Shown: positions 24,578 to 36,698 of the stretch, piece by piece
Layout: each line of letters opens with the position of its first letter
How positions within the stretch are numbered: position 1 is the first letter of the stretch
Made by a program: the position numbers and the translations under genes
DNA from: Tubiluchus corallicola
Taxonomy: Eukaryota; Priapulida; Priapulimorpha; Priapulimorphida; Tubiluchidae
Assembly (NCBI GenBank): GCA_030141605.1
Contig: JAQGDQ010001229.1
Coordinates: forward strand, 1-53,688
Length of the DNA stretch: 53,688 bases
Reading direction: 5' to 3'
Notes under the pieces: model-generated
Database searches by the model: none
Told to the model about the DNA's origin: nothing
Seen by the model: the letters and a program-made list of their open reading frames with translations, nothing else

Positions 24578-25036
24578 CCCTTTCAGTCCCAAATTATTTT
24601 TTTAATAAGGATTTTTTTTGGTTTGGTACTTTTGTTCAGTATGTCCATCTTGTTTACACATAATAATTATTTTTGTCCTACCTGTGCCCGCGTGCTAAAT
24701 ATAGCCTGTATCCCACGGGATACATTGGGATTCAATAGAAGCATAAAATGTGCTTCATTTTGCAACTGCTGATAATTTTTTAAAGTATTTAAGACATTTA
24801 GTATGCACGCTATGCTGATCTGTACAAAGTCATCTCTAAAGTACTGTACCTTGCACAGTTTTTTATGCTACGTAGATTTTCTAGTTTGCCATTTTGTCAC
24901 CATTTTTAGTCTATTGTTATTGGCTTAAATCAAAATAACTATTAACAGATCAAATAACTGTCAGTTTTAAAATTTTATTAATTTTAAAGGCAGAAAATAT
25001 TCTCGTATCCCACAGGATACAAAGGGTATGAAAGGG
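24578..25036. mobile_element. piggyBac-like MITE, copy 1
   Basis: A 459-bp element is flanked by TTAA on both sides (24574-24577 and 25037-25040). Its ends, CCCTTTCAGTCCC and GGGTATGAAAGGG, are imperfect inverted repeats beginning CCC. TTAA duplication and CCC ends are the piggyBac hallmarks. There is no transposase frame. Subterminal inverted copies of TATCCCAC.GGATACA lie near both ends. A second copy in opposite orientation is at 48958-49308. Confidence 0.8.
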
Positions 25037-25040
25037 TTAA

Positions 25041-26743
25041 ATGCTCACCAAATGCCCTTCGTCTCCTTCCTGCATTTAGTTCAGTTAATTTACCTAGAGA
25101 ACTTAAACCTTGTTGTGGAGTTTAGAAACTAATCCCGTTCCACCTAAACATGAAATTTTTTAAGCTAGTCTTTGTGGCTTTATAGAGACAAGTCGTAGTT
25201 TGATAAGATGGCCTTTAGCTACTATTTTTATTTCCCATTATAGAATCTCCAATTAATTTTCACATTCTGCAGCGCACGCTATACGAATCCTTTCATTTCC
25301 TCTACTCGTCTTTCCGCCCACCTCTTTTTCTGCGATGATTAATAACTTTTTCACCTGTTAATGTACGCCTCTCGAGGGACTCGCGTAATGTACATGTAGC
25401 CGTCTTCCTGCTCTGATGACTTTGTCACAGACTGAGTTTGACATTTAATGCACCTCATTTGCAGTAGCACTCAACACATGATTAATTAGGAGTCCATCGT
25501 ATTTTATAGCATTGGGTATTACTATGAAACACGTGTTGGTACAATTCCCGTGTTGATAAATTGCTGTTCAGCGAATCTGATGGTTTAACTGCCACATTAA
25601 TTTCTCCAGAACTCGTTAACATAACTGTTTGTTTGGCTCACTGTGTTTGAGTTGCTGAACAAGGTAGTTAAATTTCTTACGAGATCGTAGAAAAGCAATT
25701 CTAAACTTTCTTGTTGTTGTTGTTGCTTAAATCAGTTTAACTTGATGGTTTACATTTGTTTATTCAACTTAGCCTAGTTTCAGTGCTGGGTTATCAGATT
25801 ATTTCATATTCGAAAAAAACCTTTGGAGTTCTGTTATAAACCATCCAAATTTAAAGGACAAGAAAAGGGCACCTGACGTAGGTTTCAGAAAAATCGCCTT
25901 AAAACATTATATTACTTTATAGCAATTTTATGCGTGTATCGTATTCGCGTTGAAAAGATTTTTGTTTGTTTTTATTTTAAATCTCCGGCATTACTGTTCC
26001 AACGGCGCCATTACATGACGTCACACGCACAACATAAATCACTGGAAGTAAAGGCAATGTTAAAAAATGTCACAAAACTTTCCATGCAAAGTTATATTAC
26101 CATCTAACTAGAAAAGTAAATTGTTAATTATTTAAAATATTTTCACTAATTGGTAAAATGTTGTTGACTCACATCCAGGGTGCACCACTCACTAACCAGA
26201 AAACGTATTTTTTATCTTATTGACAAGATACCGTAATTTAAAATTTTCCATCGTTAGTGACTTGTGCTCTACGAATGCTCTGATTATCATTTCAAACTTT
26301 ACGAAATATTATCTAAACTTATTTCAAATGACTATGTCAAAATGGCTGCGTCTAACGGTCATCGCGGGAGTTTAAATTTACATGTTTTATACAGTGTGAC
26401 TGCCGATGCAAGTCCTGAGTGCAGTATGTAAGTGGTATAAAATTTCAAGACGATATTTTTAAGCTTTATGTAAGTGGAAAGTTTTCTTGTGCTTTAACAT
26501 CAGTATTAAATTCATACATTCTGCTCTGATGAAACGTGTATTATCTGATACAAAAAATTCAGAATTCAACACTTTGCATTCGCAAAAAAATTGAACAATA
26601 TGCGAGCCTTGAATTACCTTGTTCAACAATAGACAGTATAAACAATAAACAACAAGCTGAATTCTTATTGATTACAGTTATTAATTACTAGTTTCTGTTG
26701 ACCAGTTACTAGCTATTTGACTCACAACAATTTTTTGTTTTAG
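25041..26743. other. intron b/c, right part
   Basis: AT-rich intron ending in the acceptor of exon c. No exon, RNA gene or element recognised. Confidence 0.5.
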
Positions 26744-26882
26744 TCAAGCCACACTTCATCAAAGCTCCGGAGGATTCCAAGGTCATTGCGGGTGATGCGG
26801 TGGAGTTCGAGTGCGTCGTGGGCGGAGATCCAAAACCAACCATTTTCTGGCAGCGTGACGGACAACCGATGCCACCTGGAAG
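26744..26882 (+). CDS. robo: robo exon c: first part of Ig3
   Basis: The exon covers residues 95-140 plus two bases. The acceptor is TTTTTTGTTTTAG and the donor GGAAG|GTAATG. The Ig3 start KPHFIKAPED is followed by C118 (FEC) and W130 (IFWQRDG). The last 13 bases (TGCCACCTGGAAG) and the donor are repeated seven more times in the adjacent intronic minisatellite. The first donor is the one that keeps the frame: reading through it gives AGG TAA, an immediate stop, so using any later copy would truncate the receptor. Confidence 0.94.
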
Positions 26883-27555
26883 GTAATGTGACTTGAGCCC
26901 TGGTCCTGGTGCTGATAATGAATACCACCCCGGGGTGATGTAACTTTCGAAAGCTCCTTGCCACCTGGAAGGTAAAGTGACTCGAGCCCTAGTCCTGGTG
27001 CTGATAATGAATACCCGGGGTGATGTAAGTTTGGAAAGCTCCTTGCCACCTGGAAGGTAATGTGACTTGAGCCCTAGTCCTGGTGCTGATAATGAATACC
27101 TGGGGTGATGTAACTTTGTAAAGCTCCTTGCCACGTGGAAGGTAATGTGACTTGAGCCCTGGTGCTGGTGCCGATAATGAATACCCGGGGTGATGTAACT
27201 TTGGAAAGCTCCTTGCCACCTGGAAGATAATGTGACTTGAGCCCTAGTCCTGGTGCTGATAATGAATACCCGGGGTGATGTAACTTTGGAAAGCTCCTTG
27301 CCACCTGGAAGGTAATGTGATTTGAGCCCTAGTCCTGGTGCTGATAATGAATACCCGGGATGATGTAACTTTGGAAAGCTCCTTGCCACCTGGAAGGTAA
27401 TGTGACTTGAGCCCTAGTCCTGGTGCTGATAATGAATACCCGGGGTGATGTAACTTTGTAAAGCTCCTTGCCACCTGGAAGGTAATGTGACTTGAGCCCT
27501 GGTCCTGGTGCTGATAATGAATACCCGGGGTGATGTAACTTTGGAAAGCTCCTTT
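26870..27555. repeat. 85-bp minisatellite carrying the exon c splice donor
   Basis: Eight units start CCACCTGGAAGG at 26872, 26961, 27046, 27131, 27216, 27301, 27386 and 27471. The first spacing is 89 and the rest 85. The first unit overlaps the end of coding exon c. Seven units retain GGAAG|GTAA; the unit at 27216 has GATAA and has lost the GT. Confidence 0.98.
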
Positions 27556-27559
27556 TTCA

Positions 27560-27718
27560 ACAACTTGTGCTGAATTATATTAGTGCATTATGCATCTTTT
27601 AGTACTGATGCACAATTTGTGCTGAATTGTATTAGTGCATTATGCATCTTTTAGTACTGATGCACAATTTGTGCTGAATTATATTAGTGTATTATACATC
27701 TTTTAGCACTGATGCACA
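27560..27718. repeat. 52-bp tandem repeat, 3 copies
   Basis: Three copies of a unit beginning CAATTTGTGCTGAATT and containing GCATTATGCATCTTTTAG. The array follows the 85-bp array directly but shares no sequence with it. Confidence 0.95.
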
Positions 27719-28188
27719 ATCAAATATAATTCGCAAGGATTTAAGAGATTTGAATATCGTATTTTTGGGTGACAGCAGTCATGTTGACAACAACATTTTC
27801 AAGTTGTAATTTAGTTAACATGGTATTGAACTGGAATTAAAAGTTTTGAAATGTTTATAAACTATATTTTATCGTCTGATTGATTCGTCTGTGTAAGATA
27901 ATTAACTGCTCATTGTAAAACAGGCAAATGTTGATGCTTGTGTAATTAGGTAACCGTGACTGATTCTGCCCTCTTTAATGACATACGACATAATTAACTA
28001 TTTCCTTTTAATACACACAGTTTATACATGTGGCGCTATTCACCACACTGGGAATGTCATCCACGGACATCGTTTAATATGTCGCTCTTGCTAATTAGTT
28101 TCATCCTATTAATTATGCATGACGAATTCTGCACAAGATAATGAGCCATTCAAACTGAAAGCGGCTAATATGCATTATGCATTTTCAG

Positions 28189-28316
28189 GGCGCAGATAAC
28201 CGACGACAAGGGGCTGCGCATAGAAAACGTCGCCACCAGCGACCAGGGTCTGTACATTTGTGAGGCGAAGAATCCGGTGGGGTCCGTGGAGGCGTCGGCT
28301 CGACTCACCGTCAATT
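28189..28316 (+). CDS. robo: robo exon d: second part of Ig3
   Basis: The exon covers residues 141-183 plus one base. The acceptor is TGCATTTTCAG and the donor AATT|GTGAGTA. It encodes AQITDDKGLRIENV, then SDQGLYIC with C165 (pairs with C118), then EAKNPVGSVEASARL, a standard I-set F-G hairpin. Phase 2 at the start and phase 1 at the end fit exons c and e. Confidence 0.95.
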
Positions 28317-28364
28317 GTGAGTAAAGTTGAGAAAAGATTTTATAGGTCCTGTGTGTCGCAAATG

Positions 28365-28490
28365 GCAGGTATGCATTGCGAAACTAAATAAGTAGCTTAT
28401 ATGGCATGGAGAGTGCCATAAGTTGCACGTATGCATTGCAAAGCTAAATAAGTAGCTTGTATGCCATGGAGAATACCATAAATTGCCGGG
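28365..28490. repeat. 63-bp duplication in intron d/e
   Basis: Two adjacent copies of a roughly 63-bp unit (GTATGCATTGC.AA.CTAAATAA, GTAGCTT.TATG.CATGGAG), starting about 48 bp after the exon d donor. Confidence 0.9.
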
Positions 28491-29059
28491 AAATTAGTTA
28501 TTACTGCGTAATCTCATCCCAGGTGATGCGTTTATAAGTGCTTGACTTTTAAAGTAAAGTAACTAATGCACGAGCCTGCATTATAGATCTCGATATCCCA
28601 GAATAATCAGGATCTTGTATTTCATGTGTACATATAACTTGATCCTCTAATAGCCCTTCTCCTAGTCTTTGAGGGGGTTTTATCATTTGCTATTTTTTAT
28701 GATAAAGATGGTTCATGTTGCAAAATTTTTTTGAGTTTGCATTTTGCAATACTGTGTCTATGAGTTTTTCTTTTAACAGATTTTACAATTATTATTGCTG
28801 TCAGCTTAATATGAATGTTGAAAATTGATAAGAAAAAACCTTTTGATACACTATTAAGAGTGGAGATTTTATGAAGTTATAATTACAAGTGTTTTTATTT
28901 TTTCTTGCAATTATCTGTATTCATTTCTGTTGACTTTTTAATATCGCTTCTGATATTGTTAATATAATATAATATATAATTATACATAATATAATTTTTG
29001 ACATTGTTGTTTTTTTACTCTTTTATTCAACTAGCTAAATGAATGTATCATATTGTATT

Positions 29060-29158
29060 GTATTGTATTTACAATAATTCGAAATAAATCATGTATACAT
29101 ACATACAATATATATGTATGTATACATGATTTATTTCGAATTATTGTAAATACAATAC
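29060..29158. repeat. 46-bp perfect inverted repeat (palindrome)
   Basis: The left arm 29060-29105 and right arm 29113-29158 are exact reverse complements (46 bp each) around the 7-base loop CAATATA. No target duplication or known TIR was seen. In pre-mRNA this would fold into a long uninterrupted hairpin. Confidence 0.95.
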
Positions 29159-29471
29159 CCCTATATATAACGGTCATTTTAAGCAGACTACTTGCAATGC
29201 TACAGATAAGTTTTAAAACCATCGTTAATTAGTATCTTCCTTATGAATTTCTTGAATTATCACTCTGTTTGCCTTTTAGCTAAATTTGTTATGCTACGTG
29301 AAGTCGTGTTTGCTTGTAACCTGCAATCTTAATACTTTTCTAAGGACTTTATAGGAGTAATTTTTGCTGACATTTTGTCCACAGTTTTATGAAACACTTG
29401 AGACTTACACATTATGTTGAAAGTGATAAATAAAGCAAAACCGTTTCATTGATACCACGTTTAATTTGTAG

Positions 29472-29596
29472 CAAAACCTTCTTTCCTGGTCAGGCCACGA
29501 GACCAAACAGTTGGTCAGGGCAGAATGGCCATCTTTGAGTGCGTGACAACCGGGAATCCTCCGCCCGCTGTTTTTTGGAGCAAGGAAGGAAGCCAG
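29472..29596 (+). CDS. robo: robo exon e: first part of Ig4
   Basis: The exon covers residues 184-225. The acceptor is TTTAATTTGTAG and the donor CAG|GTATGTG. It encodes [16 protein letters not shown] with C207 (IFEC) and W219 (VFWSKEGSQ), closely matching the Robo Ig4 pattern PHFVVKPRDQVV...IFWRREGSQ. In vertebrate Robo, Ig4 takes part in receptor dimerisation. The intron inside the domain is phase 0. Confidence 0.95.
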
Positions 29597-31108
29597 GTAT
29601 GTGTGTGAAAACTGTCTGTCGAACATTTCTGTGCGCGTGTGCGCGTGTGTATGTGTGCGTATGTGTGCTCACATTCTTGACCAGCATAATTTTGTGCAAA
29701 GTGTGACTTTTGCTTTGCCTCTGCGCTGACATTAATAAACGCAAATCAGCTGACATTACTTGCTAAATGTAAGTTCCGCTGTGTACCTTGTCATGTTGTA
29801 ATTATTTGCATATGTCTACCCACCTCAAATAGTATTCATTGGTAAGATAAATACAGTCATGTTTACAGACATAATATTCAGTCTAGCAGATCATGTTACT
29901 GGGTATACATGGAGGAAAAACCTGACTTATATTAAACACAATATACATGAGTGTCATGTGCGAGTTCACAGGGCAGATCTAGAAAGGGGAGCAGATGGCA
30001 ATTTGTGACTTTCCACAGTTCTTTTCCTTTCGTTTATACTGCCTCAGCATTTGATTTGATTAGTGGAGCTTTTGGAACAGCATTAAGATGTTTTTAATGA
30101 AGCAAACAGGTGACAATAGAAAAGTAGTCACTTAATTAGTTTTATCTGAGTAAAGTTTAATACATCTTTTGTGGAGTTTTACTAGGCTCATCAGGTGTTG
30201 TAAGAAAACAAGAACTGTCTTGTTTACGCATATTACGCATTTTTACATTTCCTAGTTTTTTTACTGCTGAACTTTTGTAGATGTTATTGAACTAATTTCG
30301 TGTTTCTATGTCCTTCTGCTCAGACAAGCTTTCAAGCATGACTTAGGAAAAAAACAAGAAACAATATTGTGGAAGTTTGTGGTTTTTACTGAGTATTGCA
30401 TGTTTATTTTTGTTCATTAACCAAAATTGGTGCAAAAGATGCAGCTGGTTTACCTTTATGTCTAAGATTATACGATAAAATTCCTTCAGATGTTGTATGG
30501 TTCATGTAATAACACTTGATACAAAAATTATTTGCAGAATTTGTAAAGTTACATCAACTGTATTTATGTATATGAAACTTGTGGTCAATTTGGTAAATTT
30601 TTGTGTTTAGTTTAACTCTTTAACTGTATATGAATGCCGAGAAAGAAATACTAAAAACGTTTGGGCCATTCTTATTTGGAAGTGTAACTACAAAAACAAT
30701 ATCAAGAAACACTGGGAAAAATAGATATTAATGATAATGATTATATGACAGCGTGCATATAATAAATGGCAAAAACCAGAAGTAAAACTTGTTAGGTGCT
30801 TGTACCATAATAAATACGTCCAAATAATGAGAAAAAAACAAAAAAAACCGAAGGTTTTTAGTTAATTTAAAAAAAAAGAGTTTTGCAAAGTAAGGATAGA
30901 AGTGATGGATAAAAGAATGTTCAAAAGGGTAGGAAGATTGGTGTGTGGAGATTCGACTCATGAGATGACGAAGCACTCTGGATTCTACTCATAAAGAACA
31001 CAAAGTTGTGACTGTTGTATCACACAGGTACTGTAGGTTTATGATTTATGAGCTGCATATTTCCTTTATTTTGCATCTTTCAGAGTTGAATTTATGCTTT
31101 TATTGCAG
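29597..31108. other. intron e/f
   Basis: AT-rich intron of 1512 bp with a short TG-rich stretch just after the donor (29634-29668). No element recognised. Confidence 0.6.
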
Positions 31109-31268
31109 GTACTAATGTTCCCAGGACAAACCCACGGTCGATTCTTCGTCACCGCAGAGGGAGAACTGAGGATAGATAAGGTTAACGAAGATGACGAAGG
31201 CTTCTACATTTGCTCTGCTCTTAGTGTAGCAGGTACCGATACCGCACGTGCATACCTGGTCGTGACAG
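31109..31268 (+). CDS. robo: robo exon f: second part of Ig4
   Basis: The exon covers residues 226-278 plus one base. The acceptor is GCTTTTATTGCAG and the donor ACAG|GTAAGAG. VLMFPGQ corresponds to the LLFSYQP stretch that follows the REGSQ motif in vertebrate Robo. It is followed by GRFFVTAEGELRI and DEGFYIC with C260. SVAGTDTARAYLVVT closes Ig4. Confidence 0.95.
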
Positions 31269-31591
31269 GTAAGAGATTTTCTTTTTTTTCTTTGGTGGTT
31301 TTTCATTGCTCTGTCATTCTTGTTTTTATTCTCTCTTTTTACCGGTTTCTATTTCATTCACTAAATGCTTTGAGCCATTTTTGTTACAATGCTGATGTAA
31401 CAACATATTTCTTTGAACTGCTTTAAATGTCTCAATTTTCAATTAGGTTATCTACTGTGTTTCAACTTTAACTTCAAATTAAGTTAGTTACAGTTTACGT
31501 CATTTAAACTTGATATTTAAATTTGCAAAATTTATGTCTTTGTTTACGTAGTGCCTAAAACCAGAATAGGCCGTAAGTTTTAACACATATA

Positions 31592-32059
31592 CAGTGTTCC
31601 CTCGCTACTTCGCGGTTCATTTATCGCGGACTCGCTGTTTCGCGGCTTTTTCAAAAATATTAATGTAAAATATTTATCGCTATACTTTCGCTGTTTCGCA
31701 GGTTTTTGCGGTACTCCGTCTAAAGTATTTTTGCACATGCGTAGTACGTATTGTACAGTAATGTATAAATTTGATGAATTTCGCATAAAATATTGCAAAA
31801 TGTTATAAAAATATATTAAAAATATTAATTCTAACATTAAAAGAATATTGTAAATCATAAAAAATTACCATTTACAGTAAATAGCGTATTTATTCGGCGG
31901 ATGAATACACACCAAAAACGAAATGTAGTACTTGCGCCCGCTTGAGATGCTACTTGCCGACGTGAGATTGTACACAACACACGCGTCCCTATTTCGCCGA
32001 AATTCACTTATCGTGGGTGGGCCTGGAACGGAACACCCGCGTTAAGTGAGGGAACACTG
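31592..32059. mobile_element. Tigger/pogo-like MITE in intron f/g
   Basis: A 468-bp element with ends CAGTGTTCCCTCGC and GAGGGAACACTG in inverted orientation, flanked by TA on both sides. Subterminal TTCGCGG and TTTATCGCGGA motifs are typical of Tigger-like ends found in many animals. There is no transposase frame. It ends about 105 bp before the acceptor of exon g. Confidence 0.85.
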
Positions 32060-32164
32060 TATCACACAATCTAACGAGCTAAGCTTAAATTTACTAAGAA
32101 ATATTTTATGGTTGATGGTTAGTATTTGTGAAAGCATGTATTAATGGTAATCATTTGTTTGCAG

Positions 32165-32362
32165 CATTTTCGGATAATCCGCCGCCCATAATTCGTCAGG
32201 GACCATCCAATCAGACTTTGGCTCTGAACAGTGTAGCCATGTTACGGTGTTCTGCTAAGGGCAGCCCCATTGTTTCCATACGATGGTATTTAAACGGAAT
32301 TCCTGTTCCACGAAATGACCCACGGGTTACATTGTTGAATTCCGGAACTTTGCAAATATCAG
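32165..32362 (+). CDS. robo: robo exon g: main part of Ig5
   Basis: The exon covers residues 279-344 plus one base. The acceptor is ATTTGTTTGCAG and the donor TCAG|GTATACG. DNPPPIIRQGPSNQT is nearly identical to the Robo Ig5 start (PPPVIRQGPVNQT in vertebrates). C307 (LRC) and W319 (IRWYLNG) follow. NQT at N294 is a potential N-glycosylation site. The donor is a relatively weak match, and a 29-bp minisatellite with CAG|GTACC donor look-alikes starts 62 bp downstream. The exon is symmetric, phase 1 to phase 1. Confidence 0.95.
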
Positions 32363-32424
32363 GTATACGGTAGTGTGACATATAAAATATTTTACTTTTT
32401 TATGCATCAGGAATGTGCATTATT

Positions 32425-32918
32425 GTACCAAGATGAGTAACTGAATAGTATAGGTACCAAGATGAGTAACTGAATAGTCCAGGTACCAAGATGAGTAACT
32501 GAATAGTCCAGGTACCAAGATGAGTAACTGAATAGTCCAGGTACCAAGATGAGTAACTGAATAGTCCAGGTACCAAGATGAGTAACTGAATAGTATAGGT
32601 ACCAAGATGAGTAACTGAATAGTATAGGTACCAAGATGAGTAACTGAATAGTATAGGTACCAAGATGAGTAACTGAATAGTCCAGGTACCAAGATGAGTA
32701 ACTGAATAGTCCAGGTACCAAGATGAGTAACTGAATAGTCCAGGTACCAAGATGAGTAACTGAATAGTCCAGGTACCAAGATGAGTAACTGAATAGTCCG
32801 GGTACCAAGATGAGTAACTGAATAGTCCAGGTACCAAGATGAGTAACTGAATAGTCCAGGTACCAAGATGAGTAACTGAATAGTCCAGGTACCAAGATGA
32901 GTAACTGAATAGTCCAGC
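32425..32918. repeat. 29-bp minisatellite, 17 copies
   Basis: Units of 29 bp (GTACCAAGATGAGTAACT, GAATAGTCCAG). Most junctions read CCAG|GTACC, a splice-donor look-alike; a minority read TATAG|GTACC. The array starts 62 bp after the exon g donor. Long frames on the opposite strand are repeat artefacts. Confidence 0.97.
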
Positions 32919-33329
32919 TGTGTGCTTTGGAATCAAGTAAAGCAACACTGAGTCTGTCAGCAGGTAAATGGGTGTCCTACTGGAAGACTGCCTTGTCTAC
33001 CACTGGAAGACAGTTTCTTCTGCCCTGCTGCCTTTATTTGTTTACCTCATTATTCGTACTTTAATTCATGACTAAGGACGCACTGTCATTTCGCTGACAT
33101 AAATAGGTAGTGATGTTCCGTTCCTGGACTGCCTGTTGTCGTTTCACTCACTGAAAAGGAATTTTTTTGAATGGCGTATTATTGCATGTAACTTGTTTGC
33201 TATTAGAAATAGCAATTTTAAACTTATGGTCAAGTATTACTCATCATTTAGTTTTTCCAATGTCCTTTGTCTTATTTCTCACATTTACAAGTACCAGACG
33301 ACTGACTTTATTCTTATTTTTCGTTTAAG
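32919..33329. other. intron g/h, right part
   Basis: Intronic sequence with a small internal duplication (TGGAAGACTG / TGGAAGACAG near 32980-33010). Nothing else recognised. Confidence 0.5.
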
Positions 33330-33584
33330 ATTTGAAGGAAGCCGATACAGGTCGGTACACGTGTAAGGCTACAAGTGATAGTGGTGAGACGACGGAGAGC
33401 GCGTTTCTCACTGTTGCTAATCCATCTGATCCTGACGTGCATTTCCATCGCACCCCAGAAAAAGCTACTTTACCTGGATCACCTGGTAAACCGTCGGTCT
33501 CTGAGATAATGGAGACTTCCATCCGGGTATCGTGGAGAGCCAGCAGTAGGCGTGGATCATCGGAGCTGGTTGGCTTCAGATTGG
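33330..33584 (+). CDS. robo: robo exon h: end of Ig5 and start of FN3-1
   Basis: The exon covers residues 345-429 plus one base. The acceptor is TTTTCGTTTAAG and the donor TTGG|GTGAGCG. ADTGRYTC with C356 and ATSDSGETTESAFLTV finish Ig5. A linker with PSDPDVHF follows (compare RPTDPNLIPSAP in vertebrates). FN3-1 then begins with PGSPGKPSVSEI and the B-strand tryptophan in IRVSWRASS. One exon spanning the Ig to FN3 junction is worth noting, because the other domain junctions here coincide with introns. Phase 1 to phase 1. Confidence 0.95.
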
Positions 33585-33890
33585 GTGAGCGGGTTTTTTA
33601 TTCATTTGAAGATTGTGTAAGAAAATATAGTGTTTTGTGTTTCTTTTAGAAAATCAGATTGTGCATCAGGAATACACATTGAGTTGCTTAAAAAAACTGC
33701 AGGTGGAATAAATATCATTTATTAACTACTTGTATTTCAAAATCTTAATTATACCTTTGTAGGCTATGAATTTGAATTGAATTTATTGACTAACAAGAAT
33801 AAAGCATATTAATATTACATCACATACAAAAGTTGTAAAGAGTTGATTCAAATTAAAAAACTATATCGGTAACGAAGAGTCTGAACAGCC

Positions 33891-34483
33891 TCACAGATAA
33901 AAACACAGGCTTACAATGAATGAAATGATTACAACAAGATCATGTCTGATAGTTAAAAATGTCTCACACAGATAAAAACACAGGCTTACAATGAACGAAG
34001 TGATTACAACAAAATCATGTCTGATAGTTAAAAATGTCTCACACAGATAAAAACACAGGCTTACAATGAACAAAGTGATTACAACAAGATCATGTCTGAT
34101 AGTTAAAAATGTCTCACACAGATAAAAACACAGGCTTACAATGAACGAAGTGATTACAACAAAATCATGTCTGATAGTTAAAAATGTCTCACACAGATAA
34201 AAACACAGGCTTACAATGAACAAAGTGATTACAACAAAATCATGTCAGATAGTTAAAAATGTCTCACACAGATAAAAACACAGGCTTACAATGAACGAAG
34301 TGATTACAACAAAATCATGTCTGATAGTTAAAAATGTCTCACACAGATAAAAACACAGGCTTACAATGAACGAAGTGATTACAACAAAATTATGTCAGAT
34401 AGTTAAAAATGTCTCACACAGATAAAAACACAGGCTTACAATGAACGAAGCGATTACAATAAAATCATGTCATATAGTTAATA
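33891..34483. repeat. 75-bp minisatellite, about 8 copies
   Basis: Units of 75 bp (CACACAGATAAAAACACAGG, CTTACAATGAACGAAGTG, ATTACAACAAAATCATGTCT). The opposite-strand open frame reflects the 25-codon period. Confidence 0.97.
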
Positions 34484-34879
34484 ATATAGAAAGTCTGACA
34501 AATATAACATTCAACTAAAACGAAGAACTAAACTTATAAAACTTACTTGTAGACATTGTAAGATTAAATGACAGTAAATACTAAAACTACAGACTGTGAC
34601 AAATTGTCAGTCAAGGATAAAATGCACATTTTATGTAGCTTAGCTCACAATGTTCAGATGTCTTGCATTGATTATTACTGATTAGTTTGCCAGTTGATTG
34701 AATAATAATTTTAGTGATCTATAATCTGACATCTTTCCATTTGAAAGCAATAATTCTTCAAGATTCATCATTACTGAATGGTGTGTCATATCACTACTCG
34801 CATTTATAAAAGACGTTACAAAATTATACTTATGTATATATGGATGACAACATCAACAACTACTGAATCTGTAATTGAG

Positions 34880-35480
<601 letters not shown>

Positions 35481-36521
35481 CTGCACCCTTTACCTTAGAC
35501 AAAATTCTATGGGTTAAAATTAAGATTTTATTGTTGTAATACTGTAATACCCTGTGCTCTGTTTGTTTTTAGATTCAAATTTAACCTGATTTTATTTCCT
35601 TGCTTGACATTAGTCAGAATTCAGCTATCAATCGGGCTTCTTGTTTCAATGTGACACTCGCTCTCTGCTCTTATCTAATCAAGCAAACATCAATAAACTT
35701 GAAGTGTCCTGTGCGCTATGTCAAGTATGTTACCATCCAGCTCATATTTACTTTATTCGTGTTTAAACGCAGAGCCGCCGTTCCATTTTAATCAGTCAAA
35801 CAAACAAACAGTAATCGACTGTGACGCCAAAAAATCCACATCCGTTTGTCGGCCATTAACAAGATTTTGTATTTTTTTTAAACAGAAATTCGCTGTAAAG
35901 GGCATTTGCAATTACTTTTGCCATTTTTAACTGGAGAAAATTGTTAACATCTGCGTTAATACAGACAAAGAAATGAATGATATTTGTCGTTAGTAAAAGT
36001 ACGGCTTTAATGCAGACAACGAAAAGCTTGTTTCGCGATATCCAAAGTCAGTCAGATTTTTTAAGTTTCTACTATGGTACTATGTACAGTAATATTTTAA
36101 CCCAAATTTGATATTCCAAAATTGAGCATTATTGAGTCTGTTTAGTACATTAGTTATGCTCATAGGAGAATGTGAAAAAGGCAAAACTGCATAGATTACA
36201 TAATTCAAAAAATATTTTGAGAAGCAAGGCTTTCAAAACGTTAAAAATGTAAAGACAGCAATAAAAAATTAATAAAACAAACTTCTATAGGCAGCACATA
36301 CAATCAAACCCCCCTGCAACATTTTGTTCACCTAGGCATTATGAACAATAAAATATCAGTAGTTTAAAATTAGTACTAAAAACAAAGAGTACATGTGTAG
36401 AAGTCTGCAATAAATATATAATAAAGTCATAGTAGCCGTTTTATTACATGCAAAGTTTCAGCCAGTGATTTGCTCATTTTAAGAAGCATTTTCTTATCAT
36501 TATTTTCGTTTCTGTTTACAG
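35481..36521. other. intron h/i, right part
   Basis: AT-rich intron leading to the acceptor of exon i. No gene or element recognised. Confidence 0.5.
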
Positions 36522-36698
36522 AATATTTCAGTCAGGATCTTCAGAGTGGCTGGGTCATTGTGGGTAACCGTATACCCAGGAACACGTTCGTCGTACGTGG
36601 ACTCCGCCCGGGAACACGTTATACATTCCTAGTGCGAGCGGAGAATTCTCAGGGCCTGAGTGAACCAAGCCCTCTTTCTGAGAGTATATCAACTAAAG
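36522..36698 (+). CDS. robo: robo exon i: rest of FN3-1
   Basis: The exon covers residues 430-488 plus one base. The acceptor is GTTTCTGTTTACAG and the donor AAAG|GTAATTT. It holds GWVIVGNRIPRNTFVVRGL, then RPGTRYTFLVRAENSQGLS, the F-strand tyrosine and the RAxNxxG turn typical of FN3, matching Robo KPNAIYLFLVRAANAYGIS. It ends SEPSPLSESISTK. Phase 1 to phase 1. Confidence 0.95.

Noticed and set aside
26972-27490. Later GGAAG|GTAA copies as the true end of exon c
   Set aside because: Extending exon c beyond 26882 hits TAA within the first donor, so only the first copy is compatible with a full receptor.
32400-32948. 182-codon minus-strand frame (YSVTHLGT-type repeats)
   Set aside because: 29-bp minisatellite artefact: the three frames cycle through the same sequence.
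33770-33830. GAATTTGAATTGAATTTATT as a LINE tail like that at 42520-42540
   Set aside because: The resemblance is limited to AT-rich pentamers and the flanks do not match.
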